Source: an uncultured Saprospiraceae bacterium
GTDB lineage: Bacteria; Bacteroidota; Bacteroidia; Chitinophagales; Saprospiraceae
NCBI GenBank assembly: GCA_937928045.1
Contig: CALFWO010000031.1
Span: 1 to 64,000 of the forward strand
Direction: 5' to 3'
Length of the DNA: 64,000 nucleotides
Shown here in pieces: positions 26,593 through 35,366 of the stretch. Position 1 is the stretch's first letter. Each line of letters begins with the position of its first letter. The notes under the pieces are model-generated. The model was not told the origin of the DNA. It saw only the letters and a program-made list of their open reading frames with translations, and made no database searches. A program made the position numbers and the translations under genes.

Positions 26593-28845
26593 ATGCGGAC
26601 GTTTTATCTGATTTGTTCCTTATTATTTATTTCAAATATTATTTATTCCCAACACGATATTTATTCCATTGCCGATGGCAATTGGAATGACCCTGCAACT
26701 TGGAATTTAAATAGGATTCCAAATGCTACCGATACGGTTTTAGTTAATGATGATGTAGATGTTACGGATGGACCTCACACTGTTCAACATTTGTTTATCA
26801 ATAATGGACAAGGTCATAGAGGAGGAGTATACTTTACGAATTCAGAACTTTTTAAGGTTTTAGGAAATGTTAAGATTACGCACTTTAGTGCCGTTGGAGA
26901 CGCTTATTTATCAAGTCTTGACGGTAAAATTCAAATAGACGGTAATCTCCATTTCGAAAGAGAACCAGGTAATGTTGTTCTATGGACTGGCGGTCTTAAA
27001 TTACAAGGGAATACAGAGTTAACGGTTAATGGAGATTTTATTTATGACTATAATGGAGTAGGAATATTAGAAATTAAAACTGAGATATTATTAGCAGATA
27101 GTTCCATTATGACGGTTTTCGGTACGACCAATTGGAATGTGTTGACTGGACAAGGTTTTGATGCGTACTTGGACGATGAAAGTCAACTTAATACCAAAGG
27201 AGACATGGAATTAAGTTTAGAAATTGCGGACTATGCTTCAATAGAAATAGATACCGCAGCTTTAATGATTTGCGAAAAATCTTTTCTATTTGAGAATAAT
27301 TCTCAAAACCATAAAAAAATATATTTTGATGTAAATGGTGAGTTGGATGTTTCTGAAAATCTCAAAGTAAAAGTGACGCCAGATTGCGATATATTATTTA
27401 ATGTTTTAAATGATTATGGTCGCGTAGAGGTTGGAGGTAACCTAGATATTTTCGCTGTTTCTGACAATGATTTTAAAATAAGCATGACCGGTAGATCAGA
27501 GTTTGCATTGGGTGGAAATGTTATAAGAAATTTAGGATATGGAGATTTGGATATGGAGGTGGAGTCCAAATGGATATATAATGGGACTGGTCCTCAAGAT
27601 ATCGTTTGTTCAGCTGGAACTGGAGAAGATTCGCTTCAATTTACCAATGTAATATTCAATAATACTTCGGGGGAAGAATTAGAACTTATAGGAGATCTAA
27701 TAGTGAAAGAAGAACTCATGTTGATGACTGGAATTGTCAAATCTACTGATTCTACTTTGGTTATTGTCGAAGACGGCGCTGTAATTACAGGAGGAAGTAA
27801 AACTGCTTTTATTGAAGGTCCAATAAAGAAAATAAACTTAACAGGAACCACACCATTCACCTTCCCATTAGGAAGCGAAGGAGTATATGGTCCGATGACC
27901 ATTGTTTCTAAAGGTGGTCGTGCAGCCGGTGGTGAATATAAAGCAAGATACATGAATTGTCCTCCTCCTTGGGGAGGAGCACTAGCAAGTAATTTGGACC
28001 AAATCTCAAGTCAAGATCACTGGGAATTGGTACAAAGTCCAGACGCATCGCCAGTCAATGTTATGCTGCATTGGACAGATGCCGAAGCTCAAGGAATCAT
28101 GAATTTAGATTCTTTGGTAGTTGCTATGTACAATCCTGATTCTACCGAATATCCAATGTTTGAACAAGGATGGACAAGCATCGGAAATGGAGGAACAACA
28201 GGAGGTACAGGAAATGGAGTTAGTGGATCTGTTATGAATATTGGAACGTGTCCACCACCATGGGGAATCTCAGCTTTTGCAATCGGTTCTACTAGTAATG
28301 ATAATGCGCTTCCGTTAGAAATGGAGACTTTGTTTGCCAGTTTGAATGGTGAAGTGATAGACATTAATTGGTCAGTTGGAAATATTCAAGATGTCGCCAA
28401 ATTTTATGTTGAAAAATCCACCAACGGTACTAACTTTAATTCAATTGGTAAAGTTGAAGTAAAGGATTTAAACTCAAGCTATGCTTGTGCAGATATTTAC
28501 CCTACACCTGGAGTAAATTATTATAGAATCAAGCAAGTTGACTTAGATGGAATGATTGCGTTTTCAAGTATCGTTTCAATTAATTTTAATGAAACTTCTG
28601 ACATTACGATATTCCCTAATCCAATAGAAGATCAATTTATATTAACTGGAAAGACTTTGAAAAGAGCTGAGTCGATAAGAATTTTTGATGACTCAGGGCA
28701 GATGGTTTATTTCCAAAATATTGACAGGGGACTTGAAAGAATAGGTTTTGAACCTAGTATGTTAAATATGAATAAAACTGGAATTTATTATCTGGAATTA
28801 AATAATGGAAGTAAGCCTGAGGTGATAAAACTGTTCAAATTATAA
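26593..28845 (+). CDS. Secreted protein with type IX secretion C-terminal domain
   Basis: A 750-residue secreted protein. The ATG at 26593 begins the signal peptide (MRTFYLICSLLFISNIIYSQ); the ATG at 26545 would add 16 polar residues. After it comes GNWNDPATWNLNRIPNATD, the start of a parallel beta-helix-like region found in many surface proteins of this phylum, running to about residue 580. A fibronectin-like segment follows (VAKFYVEKSTNGTNF, VNYYRIKQVDLDG). The last 80 residues are a type A T9SS sorting domain, with IFPNPIEDQF and the end GIYYLELNNGSKPEVIKLFKL-type strands. It should be cell-surface or extracellular. No enzymatic motif was found. Confidence 0.82.
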   Translation: MRTFYLICSLLFISNIIYSQHDIYSIADGNWNDPATWNLNRIPNATDTVLVNDDVDVTDGPHTVQHLFINNGQGHRGGVYFTNSELFKVLGNVKITHFSAVGDAYLSSLDGKIQIDGNLHFEREPGNVVLWTGGLKLQGNTELTVNGDFIYDYNGVGILEIKTEILLADSSIMTVFGTTNWNVLTGQGFDAYLDDESQLNTKGDMELSLEIADYASIEIDTAALMICEKSFLFENNSQNHKKIYFDVNGELDVSENLKVKVTPDCDILFNVLNDYGRVEVGGNLDIFAVSDNDFKISMTGRSEFALGGNVIRNLGYGDLDMEVESKWIYNGTGPQDIVCSAGTGEDSLQFTNVIFNNTSGEELELIGDLIVKEELMLMTGIVKSTDSTLVIVEDGAVITGGSKTAFIEGPIKKINLTGTTPFTFPLGSEGVYGPMTIVSKGGRAAGGEYKARYMNCPPPWGGALASNLDQISSQDHWELVQSPDASPVNVMLHWTDAEAQGIMNLDSLVVAMYNPDSTEYPMFEQGWTSIGNGGTTGGTGNGVSGSVMNIGTCPPPWGISAFAIGSTSNDNALPLEMETLFASLNGEVIDINWSVGNIQDVAKFYVEKSTNGTNFNSIGKVEVKDLNSSYACADIYPTPGVNYYRIKQVDLDGMIAFSSIVSINFNETSDITIFPNPIEDQFILTGKTLKRAESIRIFDDSGQMVYFQNIDRGLERIGFEPSMLNMNKTGIYYLELNNGSKPEVIKLFKL

Positions 28846-28862
28846 GTAAATATTTTACAAAC

Positions 28863-28902
28863 AAAAAATGCGCTAGTTTGATTACAAACTAGCGCATTTT
28901 TT
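28863..28902. terminator. Bidirectional terminator between convergent genes
   Basis: A 17-base stem (28863-28879 pairs with 28886-28902) around a six-base loop, with A residues on one arm and T residues on the other. It lies 17 bases after the T9SS protein gene and 13 bases after galE on the opposite strand, so it can serve both. Confidence 0.88.
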
Positions 28903-28915
28903 GTTTATTCCGAAT

Positions 28916-29950
28916 TTATTCTTTTACCAAAGTCCCTTTTTTCTGTTCCCAAGCCCAAGCAGTTCGCATGATATCTTTAATGTTTAATTTAGGTTCCCAA
29001 CCTAATTCCTTTCCTGCTTTTTTGTAATTGGAGTAAATTGAAACCACATCTCCAGCTCTTCTCGGACCTAGTTCGTAATTCAATTTTTGCCCAGTTTCTG
29101 ATTCGAAAGCATGAATGGCTTCCAGCACAGAAACGCCTTCACCAATTCCAAGATTATATATTTCGCAATTAGAAGCTTGCTTGGATTTAAATAGACACTC
29201 TACAGCTTTGGTATGCGCATTGGCCAAATCCATCACATGAATATAATCACGAATACAGCTTCCATCGCGTGTCTCATAGTCTGATCCATGTACCATGGTT
29301 TTTTCTCTAGTCCCTAAAGCTGTTTCAACGATTACAGGCACAAGGTTCAATCCAATTTTCTTTGGGTCTTCTCCAATCTCATTTGAAATATGGGCACCCG
29401 CCGGATTAAAATATCTCAACAAGATTACATTAAAGTCAGGGTATCTTTTGGCAATATCTTCTAACATATTTTCACCCATTTGCTTAGTGCGGGCATATGG
29501 ACTTTCCGCTTCCATAAATGGTGTATCCTCAGTAACTGGTAGGTCCGATGCATTTCCATAAACTGAACAAGAGGAGGAAAAAATCAAATTATTTATTCCG
29601 TTGGCTATGCAGTTTTCTACTACATTAAGCAAACTGTTCAAATTATTTTTGAAATACCAAATTGGCTCTTCTACAGATTCCCCGACGGCTTTTAAGGCGG
29701 CAAAGTGAATCACTGCATCAATGTCTTGATGTTTTTGAAAATAGGTTTTACAGGCTTGTGCATCTGCAAGGTCAATGTTTTCGTTGACCACATTTTTGCC
29801 AGTAATGGTGGCGATGCCCTTAAGAACATAGTCATCCGAATTTAGGAAATTATCAACAGAACAGACCTCATAGCCATTGTCAATCAAATCAACCAAGGTG
29901 TGACTCCCAATGTACCCACATCCACCTGTTACCAATACTTTTTTGCCCAT
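28916..29950 (-). CDS. galE: UDP-glucose 4-epimerase
   Basis: A 344-residue cytoplasmic short-chain dehydrogenase that interconverts UDP-glucose and UDP-galactose using NAD. The cofactor loop is GGCGYIG at 9-15. The catalytic triad is the serine run SSSCSVYG (about 125-132), with Y152 and K156 in YARTK. Substrate-binding sections include LRYFNPAGAHISNEIGEDP and GTRDGSCIRDYIH-type VMDLANAH. Length fits. It is divergent from the cysQ-GT2-GT4 operon and could supply UDP-galactose for the same glycan. Confidence 0.95.
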   Translation of the reverse strand: MGKKVLVTGGCGYIGSHTLVDLIDNGYEVCSVDNFLNSDDYVLKGIATITGKNVVNENIDLADAQACKTYFQKHQDIDAVIHFAALKAVGESVEEPIWYFKNNLNSLLNVVENCIANGINNLIFSSSCSVYGNASDLPVTEDTPFMEAESPYARTKQMGENMLEDIAKRYPDFNVILLRYFNPAGAHISNEIGEDPKKIGLNLVPVIVETALGTREKTMVHGSDYETRDGSCIRDYIHVMDLANAHTKAVECLFKSKQASNCEIYNLGIGEGVSVLEAIHAFESETGQKLNYELGPRRAGDVVSIYSNYKKAGKELGWEPKLNIKDIMRTAWAWEQKKGTLVKE

Positions 29951-29982
29951 TTAATTTGAATCTTATTTCGACTTTTGAATGA

Positions 29983-30000
29983 TTACCTTTGTGAAGGTAA
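29983..30000. promoter_or_regulatory. Promoter box with overlapping inverted repeat upstream of cysQ
   Basis: TACCTTTG at 29984-29991 fits the TAnnTTTG -7 box. It lies inside an interrupted palindrome, TTACCTT (29983-29989) and AAGGTAA (29994-30000), four bases apart. A bound dimer would cover the promoter. Transcription would start near 29998, about 36 bases before the cysQ start. Confidence 0.4.
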
Positions 30001-30033
30001 GAACCATTTAATAATTACGCTAAAATTAGTTTG

Positions 30034-30837
30034 ATGTTGGGAAATTCTCCAATCAATTTGATACCAGATTTATTAAAATTGGCAAAATCGGCAGGAGCTG
30101 CTATTATTGAAGTATATGATTCTTCGGCGGATGTTGTTTATACCAAAAAGGATGATGATAGTCCATTGACGGCAGCTGATCAAGCCGCAAATAAAGTGAT
30201 CTGCGCGGGATTAGAACAACTAGAAGAGCAGTATCCCATCATTTCTGAAGAGAACAAACAGCTAGAATACACCGAACGTAAGGACTACACTAGGTTTTGG
30301 TTGGTTGATCCCTTAGACGGAACAAAAGAATTCATCAAAAGGAATGGTGAATTTACAGTGAATATTGCATTGGTGGAAAATGGCTCACCTATTCTAGGTG
30401 TTGTCTATGCGCCGGTGCTGGACGAAATGTATTGGGCTGTAAAAGGTAAAGGAGCGTTTTTGGAAAAAAGTGGAACGTCATCAAAACTCAGTGCTTTGGC
30501 TTTCGATAAAACGGACGAAAGACTTGGAATGATTTGTAGCCGAAGCCATTTGAACTCAGAGACAGAAGAATTTATTAGTCACTATAAAAATCCAGATTTA
30601 GTGAGTAAGGGCAGTTCATTAAAATTTTTAATGATCGCAAATCAGCAAGCTCATATTTATCCAAGGATTGCACCTACGATGGAATGGGATACTGGCGCGG
30701 CCCAAATTGTGCTTGAAGAAGCTGGTGGTGCAGTAATCAGTTTTGAAACAGGAGCTCCGCTTAAATACAATAAAGAGAATTTATTGAATCCATATTTTGT
30801 GGCTTATGGTGATTTAAAATCTGGACAAATTCTATAG
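30034..30837 (+). CDS. cysQ: 3'(2'),5'-bisphosphate nucleotidase
   Basis: A 267-residue enzyme of the inositol monophosphatase fold, which removes the 3'-phosphate of PAP made during sulfate transfer and assimilation. Metal and catalytic motifs are present: ISEENK (E72), VDPLDGT (D92, D95) and EWDTGAAQ near residue 213. It starts at the ATG at 30034; a TTG three bases earlier is less likely. It is one base ahead of a glycosyltransferase gene and thus heads an operon. In a glycan operon it may relate to sulfated polysaccharides, which is inference. Confidence 0.9.
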   Translation: MLGNSPINLIPDLLKLAKSAGAAIIEVYDSSADVVYTKKDDDSPLTAADQAANKVICAGLEQLEEQYPIISEENKQLEYTERKDYTRFWLVDPLDGTKEFIKRNGEFTVNIALVENGSPILGVVYAPVLDEMYWAVKGKGAFLEKSGTSSKLSALAFDKTDERLGMICSRSHLNSETEEFISHYKNPDLVSKGSSLKFLMIANQQAHIYPRIAPTMEWDTGAAQIVLEEAGGAVISFETGAPLKYNKENLLNPYFVAYGDLKSGQIL

Positions 30838-30838
30838 C

Positions 30839-31594
30839 ATGATATCAGCTGTCCTGATCGTCAAGAATGAAGCCAAAAACTTACCTGCTTGTCTCCAAGC
30901 TTTGCAAAAAGTTGTTGACGAAATAATAGTTGTTGATCATGAAAGTGATGATGACACTAAAAAAGTAGCGCTTAAGTTTAATGCAAAAGTTTTCAACAGA
31001 AAATGGGAAGGATACGCTGCGGGAAAAAACTTTGGCAATCAACAAGCTTCTCATGATTGGATCCTTTCAATAGATGCTGATGAAATAGTTTCAAGCGAAT
31101 TGATAAATACAATTCGATCGCTGAAATTCACAAACAATAATGAAGTCTTTGCATTTGATCGTGCAAATTATTTTGGTGATACCTGGGTAAAACATTGTGG
31201 CTGGTATCCTGACTGGAAGGTTAGAATATTTCATAAAAGTATGGCGAAGTGGGAAGGAGATTTTGTGCATGAAAAACTTCGGTTTTTAGATAAGATGACA
31301 CATACTAAGCTTGAAGGAAAGCTCAGGCACAATAGTTATAAAACAGAAAAGGATCATTTAGAAAGAATTGAAAGATACGCCAAATTAGGGGCAGAACAAT
31401 TAATTAACAAAAGGAAATCGCCTAGTTGGTTAAAGCAAAAATTGAGTCCGGGATTTAGATTTTTCAGAACCTATATTTTGAAAAAAGGATTTTTAGACGG
31501 CAAGCTTGGTTGGGATATTAGTAAGCGCAACGCCTACATGATTCGAAGAAAATATGAATTGTATTCTGACTTGTTAAAAAAGCTTGCGGAATGA
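30839..31594 (+). CDS. Family 2 glycosyltransferase, WaaE-like
   Basis: A 251-residue GT-A fold transferase. It begins MISAVLIVKNEAKNL, typical of family 2, with nucleotide-sugar binding at VVDHESDDDT and the DxD motif at SIDADEIVS (D79, D81). It has HCGWYPDWKVRIFHK, shared with lipopolysaccharide core beta-1,4-glucosyltransferases of the WaaE/KdtX group. No membrane helix is present, so it works at the inner face of the membrane. It begins 1 base after cysQ and its stop overlaps the next transferase by 4 bases. Sugar and acceptor are unknown. Confidence 0.85.
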   Translation: MISAVLIVKNEAKNLPACLQALQKVVDEIIVVDHESDDDTKKVALKFNAKVFNRKWEGYAAGKNFGNQQASHDWILSIDADEIVSSELINTIRSLKFTNNNEVFAFDRANYFGDTWVKHCGWYPDWKVRIFHKSMAKWEGDFVHEKLRFLDKMTHTKLEGKLRHNSYKTEKDHLERIERYAKLGAEQLINKRKSPSWLKQKLSPGFRFFRTYILKKGFLDGKLGWDISKRNAYMIRRKYELYSDLLKKLAE

Positions 31595-32691
31595 AAATTA
31601 TGCACATTTCATCTGCATTAACTTGGCGAGGTGGAGAACAACAGATTGCCTATTTGATTGAAGGCTTAAAAGCTGCCGGCGTTGACAGTTTGGTATTCTG
31701 TGCTTCGGGTTCCGAAATGAAGAAATATTGCGCGCAAAATGACATTCCGTTTTCAACTTACATTAAAAAGGGTGGGGTGAGTTTTTCTGCAGCACGTGCT
31801 TTAGCAAATGCTGCAAAAAGCAACCTAGTAGATTTGATACACATGCATGATGCCCATGCTCATACCTATGCGGTGATGGCGGCAACATTTTTTGCTTGTA
31901 AACAGAAGATGGTCTTAAGTAGACGAGTGGACTTTCCGATTAAGTCTTCTTTTTTGACCCAATGGAAATACAATCATTCGTCGATTAAAAAAATAATATG
32001 TGTTTCAAAGTTTATTGAGAATTTGGTAAGAAGTGCAATAAAAAACCCTAATGAAGTTACGACAGTTCATAGTGGTATTGATCCAGGGAAATTTTCGCTG
32101 CAAAAGACTGGGAAACTGCGTGATTTGTTAAATATAAAATCGGACGTTTTTTTAATTGGAAATATTGCTGCATTGGCTCCACACAAAGATCATTTTACTT
32201 TTGTCGATGCTTGTGAAATCGTATTAAAAAACCAACCTACATTTCAATTCGTAGTTATAGGCGGAGATGGTGGAACTAGGAAGGAAATTGAAAGGTATAT
32301 TCAAGAAAAAAACTTGCAGAAATCAATTCATCTTTTGGGCTTTAGAAATGACGTTCCTAAGTTGATCAAAGATTTCGACCTATTTCTTTTTAGTTCAAAA
32401 ACTGAAGGACTTGGAACATCAGTTATTGACGCAATGGCCGCGGGAATACCTATCGTAACAACCAATGCGGGTGGAATTCCAGAGATCATTGATCATCTTG
32501 AAAATGGATGGCTAGCAAATGTAGGTCAAGCCAAAGATTTGGCCGAAGGTGTTTTGTTTGCCAAGGGTCAGCCTGAAGCAACTAAAAATTGGATTGCAAG
32601 CGGCAAACAGAAATTAGCCTTATTTGATAAACGTACTGTTGCTTCTAAAACCGCAAACATCTACAAAGAGATTTTGGCGAAAGATAAGTAG
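31591..32691 (+). CDS. Family 4 glycosyltransferase
   Basis: A 366-residue GT-B fold enzyme. The start MKIMHISSALTWRGGEQQIA is the N-terminal acceptor domain of family 4. The C-terminal donor site shows AALAPHKDHFTFVDA, FLFSSKTEGLGTSVIDAMA and GIPIVTTNAGGIPEII, with the EX7E-type pair spanning E270-E278 or close to it. It overlaps the GT2 gene by 4 bases. Together with GT2 it should build a surface glycan or lipopolysaccharide core. The candidate ncRNA lies just downstream on the opposite strand. Confidence 0.88.
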   Translation: MKIMHISSALTWRGGEQQIAYLIEGLKAAGVDSLVFCASGSEMKKYCAQNDIPFSTYIKKGGVSFSAARALANAAKSNLVDLIHMHDAHAHTYAVMAATFFACKQKMVLSRRVDFPIKSSFLTQWKYNHSSIKKIICVSKFIENLVRSAIKNPNEVTTVHSGIDPGKFSLQKTGKLRDLLNIKSDVFLIGNIAALAPHKDHFTFVDACEIVLKNQPTFQFVVIGGDGGTRKEIERYIQEKNLQKSIHLLGFRNDVPKLIKDFDLFLFSSKTEGLGTSVIDAMAAGIPIVTTNAGGIPEIIDHLENGWLANVGQAKDLAEGVLFAKGQPEATKNWIASGKQKLALFDKRTVASKTANIYKEILAKDK

Positions 32692-32700
32692 TCGAGGTAT

Positions 32701-32925
32701 AAAAAAAAGGTTGCCTAAATAAAGACAACCTTCCGCGGAATGAGATCATCATCCCAGTAGAAATCATTTACCAGAAGGCAATCCTGGAGATTAACCGTAG
32801 ACCCGATGTTTCAAGTCTAACCACTGGCGACCTTGACATAAAGTCGGTCAGCTTATTTTCTTAAGGTTTTGAGACTGCTTAATTCAGGCAATCATCCAGA
32901 ATTGGAAAGGATTTCAACCCTTCTG
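32701..32925 (-). ncRNA. Candidate structured non-coding RNA, possibly 6S-like
   Basis: The 496-base gap between the GT4 and thioredoxin genes has no credible ORF. Read on the minus strand it has a TAnnTTTG-type box (TAATTTTG at 32939-32932), then about 225 bases ending in a hairpin (32732-32707) followed by eight T residues (32708-32701), an intrinsic terminator. Several helices can be drawn: the ends pair as CCTTTCC (32910-32904) with GGAAGG (32734-32729), and GGATGA (32897-32892) with TCATTCC (32743-32737). Internal hairpins include GACCGAC...GTCAAGGTC near 32850-32830 and TAGAC...GTCTA near 32821-32800. Rod-like pairing of both ends is a trait of 6S RNA. It is not RNase P, tmRNA or SRP RNA by motif. 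The end pairing competes with the terminator stem. Confidence 0.5.
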
Positions 32926-33160
32926 ATACTACAAAATTATCTGATTTTTTGCCGAAATGCATAGCCCTTTAGGGGTACTTAACACATTAATTATTTGAAT
33001 AATTAAAGTCGGCTGATTGCAAGCCATTTATGCTTTAGACTATTGTTTCAAAAGAAGCTTGGTCGGGGTGATTTTGAGATTTTATTTAAAGAATAGGTTA
33101 AAGAAGTGGTAAAAGAACCTCAAGCACGATAATGATGGAATGATTTTTAAAATTCTACGT

Positions 33161-33168
33161 TATCTTTG
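33161..33168 (+). promoter_or_regulatory. Bacteroidota -7 promoter box for the thioredoxin-like gene
   Basis: TATCTTTG fits TAnnTTTG and puts the transcript start near 33175. This lies inside the longer possible reading frame from 33140 and so supports the ATG at 33188 as the true start. Confidence 0.5.
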
Positions 33169-33187
33169 TATTCACAAGGTTTTAAAA

Positions 33188-33637
33188 ATGAAACACTATT
33201 CCGCCGCATTACTATTGGCCAGTCTATTGCTGTTTTCCTGTACAGGAAGCAAAAAAGCCAAAGTAAATCCCAATGAAATCAATTTTTCCCACTCAAAATC
33301 GCTGAGTCCGCTATTAGAAAAAGCAGAAAAGGAAAACAAACTATTGTTTGTAGATATCATGACTGAATGGTGTTTGCCATGTAAAATGATGGATGAAGAT
33401 GTTTTCTCAGATCCTAATGTTATCCGTTTTATGAATGAAAACTTTATCAATTATAAAGTGGACGCAGAAAAGGAAAATGGACCTTTATTAGCACTTGTTT
33501 ATGAGGTCAGTGCCTATCCCACTTTGGTATTCATAGATGATAAAGGAAAAGTAATCGTCAAAAATGTAGGAGCCGTTTCTCAAAGTCAGCTTATGAACTT
33601 GGCCCGAGAAGCTTTGGCTACAACAACAGACATGTAA
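33188..33637 (+). CDS. Thioredoxin-like lipoprotein
   Basis: A 149-residue lipoprotein: signal peptide MKHYSAALLLASLLLFSC with the lipobox cysteine at C18, then a thioredoxin fold. The redox pair is EWCLPCKM (C62, C65), and the cis-proline is in SAYPTLVFID. The form with DVFSDPNVIRFMNENF matches the Thioredoxin_7 group of periplasmic disulfide reductases. The start at 33188 is preferred over 33140 because of the promoter box and the signal peptide. Followed by a di-haem peroxidase gene after 134 bases, so it may keep the haem-binding cysteines reduced; this is inference. Confidence 0.82.
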   Translation: MKHYSAALLLASLLLFSCTGSKKAKVNPNEINFSHSKSLSPLLEKAEKENKLLFVDIMTEWCLPCKMMDEDVFSDPNVIRFMNENFINYKVDAEKENGPLLALVYEVSAYPTLVFIDDKGKVIVKNVGAVSQSQLMNLAREALATTTDM

Positions 33638-33771
33638 TCTTAATAATCACAAGATTGACCTAATCTCCTGATTAACAACTGTTAAATTGTGTCATAGAAT
33701 TGTCAGGCAAGAAAAAATGGGCTATATTGTTTAAAAGACAACCAACCTTTCTACCCTAGAAAGACAAAACA

Positions 33772-35178
33772 ATGCCTATGCGTTTCTTACTACCTATTGC
33801 CATTCTAGCTTTTTGTACCATCTTTTTTTCTTCCAGTATTACTAAAAATCAAGTTGCGAAAAATGCACTTGTTGTTGTTGGAGATGAAGTTCCAACTTTG
33901 CCAGATAGTCCATACGACTACGAAAATGATGGTTTTCCAGAACATCTATTAATGACGAATTGGGGGGAGAATGATAGTACAATTTTGGATGTTGTTACGA
34001 ATGATGGAGCGACTTTAGGAAGAGTTTTATTTTATGATGAAATCTTGTCTGCAAATGAAAATATTTCTTGTGCTACCTGTCACAAGCAAGAAAGATCTTT
34101 TGCTGATGATACTCGATTTAGTGAAGGAGTAAATGTTGATACACGAAGAAACTCCATGCAATTAAATGATCTGGGTTGGACAAATAGGGCAGGGTTCTTT
34201 TGGGATATGAGTCAGCATGATCTTAAAGACATGGTTAGACTTCCTTTGCAAGACGAAAATGAAATTGGATTGACAGATCTTGAAGGAGTCATTAATAGGA
34301 TGATTGCTACGGATTATTATCCTGAGTTATTCGAAAAGGCTTTTGGATCATCGACCATTTCGATGGATAGAATACAAATGGCTTTGACTCAATTCATCAG
34401 TGCAATGACCACTTTTAATACAAAATTTGATCAAGTGCAAAGAGGAGATGCTTTTTTCACTGCTGCAGAAGAAACGGGATTTCATATTTTTGAAGAAGCT
34501 TGCGGCATGTGTCATACCGACGGACAAAGTTTTATGCTTCCTATTTTTAATGGAAATACAAATGATGCTTTAAACTCTACACCATTTCTTTTTGCGAATG
34601 GCTTACCTATAGAAAACAATGACATTGGTGCAGGAGAGTGGAGTCCAGAACACGAAGGATTATTTAAAGCACCAACATTACGGAATATTGAAAAAACGGG
34701 ACCTTACATGCATGATGGAAGATTCGAGAATCTTGAAGACGTTATGAAGCATTACAATGAAGACGCTGTAGAAGACGGATGGGGAGGAGTTCCTGCTGGT
34801 GGTTTTCAATTTGGGGATGAAGAATCTGATGCAATTATTGCGTTCTTGAAAACCTTGTCCGATGATACCTTCACCACAGATGTCAAATTTTCAAATCCAT
34901 TTGAATCTGGAGTTGTAGATGTTGAAAAGCCTAATCAAGAGTTAACAACTTCAGTATATCCTAATCCGACAAATAGTTGGACTGCTATTTATTTTGAAAA
35001 TCCGTCGGGGCGCAAAGCGGAGATAGTTGTTCGAAATATTCAAGGGCAATTGATTCGAAAGATGTCCACGAATAATAGTCAATTGAATATAGAAGTTTCG
35101 CAATGGGGAGCTGGTACATATATCTTAACTATAAAAGTTGGAAACTTGATATCCGAACAAAAACTTTCAGTGAACTAA
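33772..35178 (+). CDS. Di-haem cytochrome c peroxidase with T9SS sorting domain
   Basis: A 468-residue secreted haem protein. Signal peptide at 1-20. Two c-type haem sites: CATCH (C100-H104) in the high-potential N-terminal domain arrangement and CGMCH (C244-H248). The segment LFYDEILSANENISCATCH and, later, FKAPTLRNIEKTGPYMHDGRF are diagnostic of the MauG/cytochrome c peroxidase family, which reduces hydrogen peroxide or oxidises protein-bound cofactors. The final 75 residues (SVYPNPTNSWTAIYF, ending IYLTI-type strands and GNLISEQKLSVN) are a type A T9SS domain. Haem is attached in the periplasm, so it must cross the outer membrane as a holoprotein. Confidence 0.88.
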   Translation: MPMRFLLPIAILAFCTIFFSSSITKNQVAKNALVVVGDEVPTLPDSPYDYENDGFPEHLLMTNWGENDSTILDVVTNDGATLGRVLFYDEILSANENISCATCHKQERSFADDTRFSEGVNVDTRRNSMQLNDLGWTNRAGFFWDMSQHDLKDMVRLPLQDENEIGLTDLEGVINRMIATDYYPELFEKAFGSSTISMDRIQMALTQFISAMTTFNTKFDQVQRGDAFFTAAEETGFHIFEEACGMCHTDGQSFMLPIFNGNTNDALNSTPFLFANGLPIENNDIGAGEWSPEHEGLFKAPTLRNIEKTGPYMHDGRFENLEDVMKHYNEDAVEDGWGGVPAGGFQFGDEESDAIIAFLKTLSDDTFTTDVKFSNPFESGVVDVEKPNQELTTSVYPNPTNSWTAIYFENPSGRKAEIVVRNIQGQLIRKMSTNNSQLNIEVSQWGAGTYILTIKVGNLISEQKLSVN

Positions 35179-35366
35179 ATTTTTCTGAGAAAATATTTTT
35201 CGGAATTGCAGCTGGATTCAGTGCAATACTGTTAGAACATTGTCTTTAACGTCCAACAGCTTTAAGAATATATCGCCTTATTAGAATTTCCTAGTAATAA
35301 TCACTTTATGATGAAATGGTTTCGATAACTTGGGAGCCATAAAATTGTAATCATCTTTGATATACT

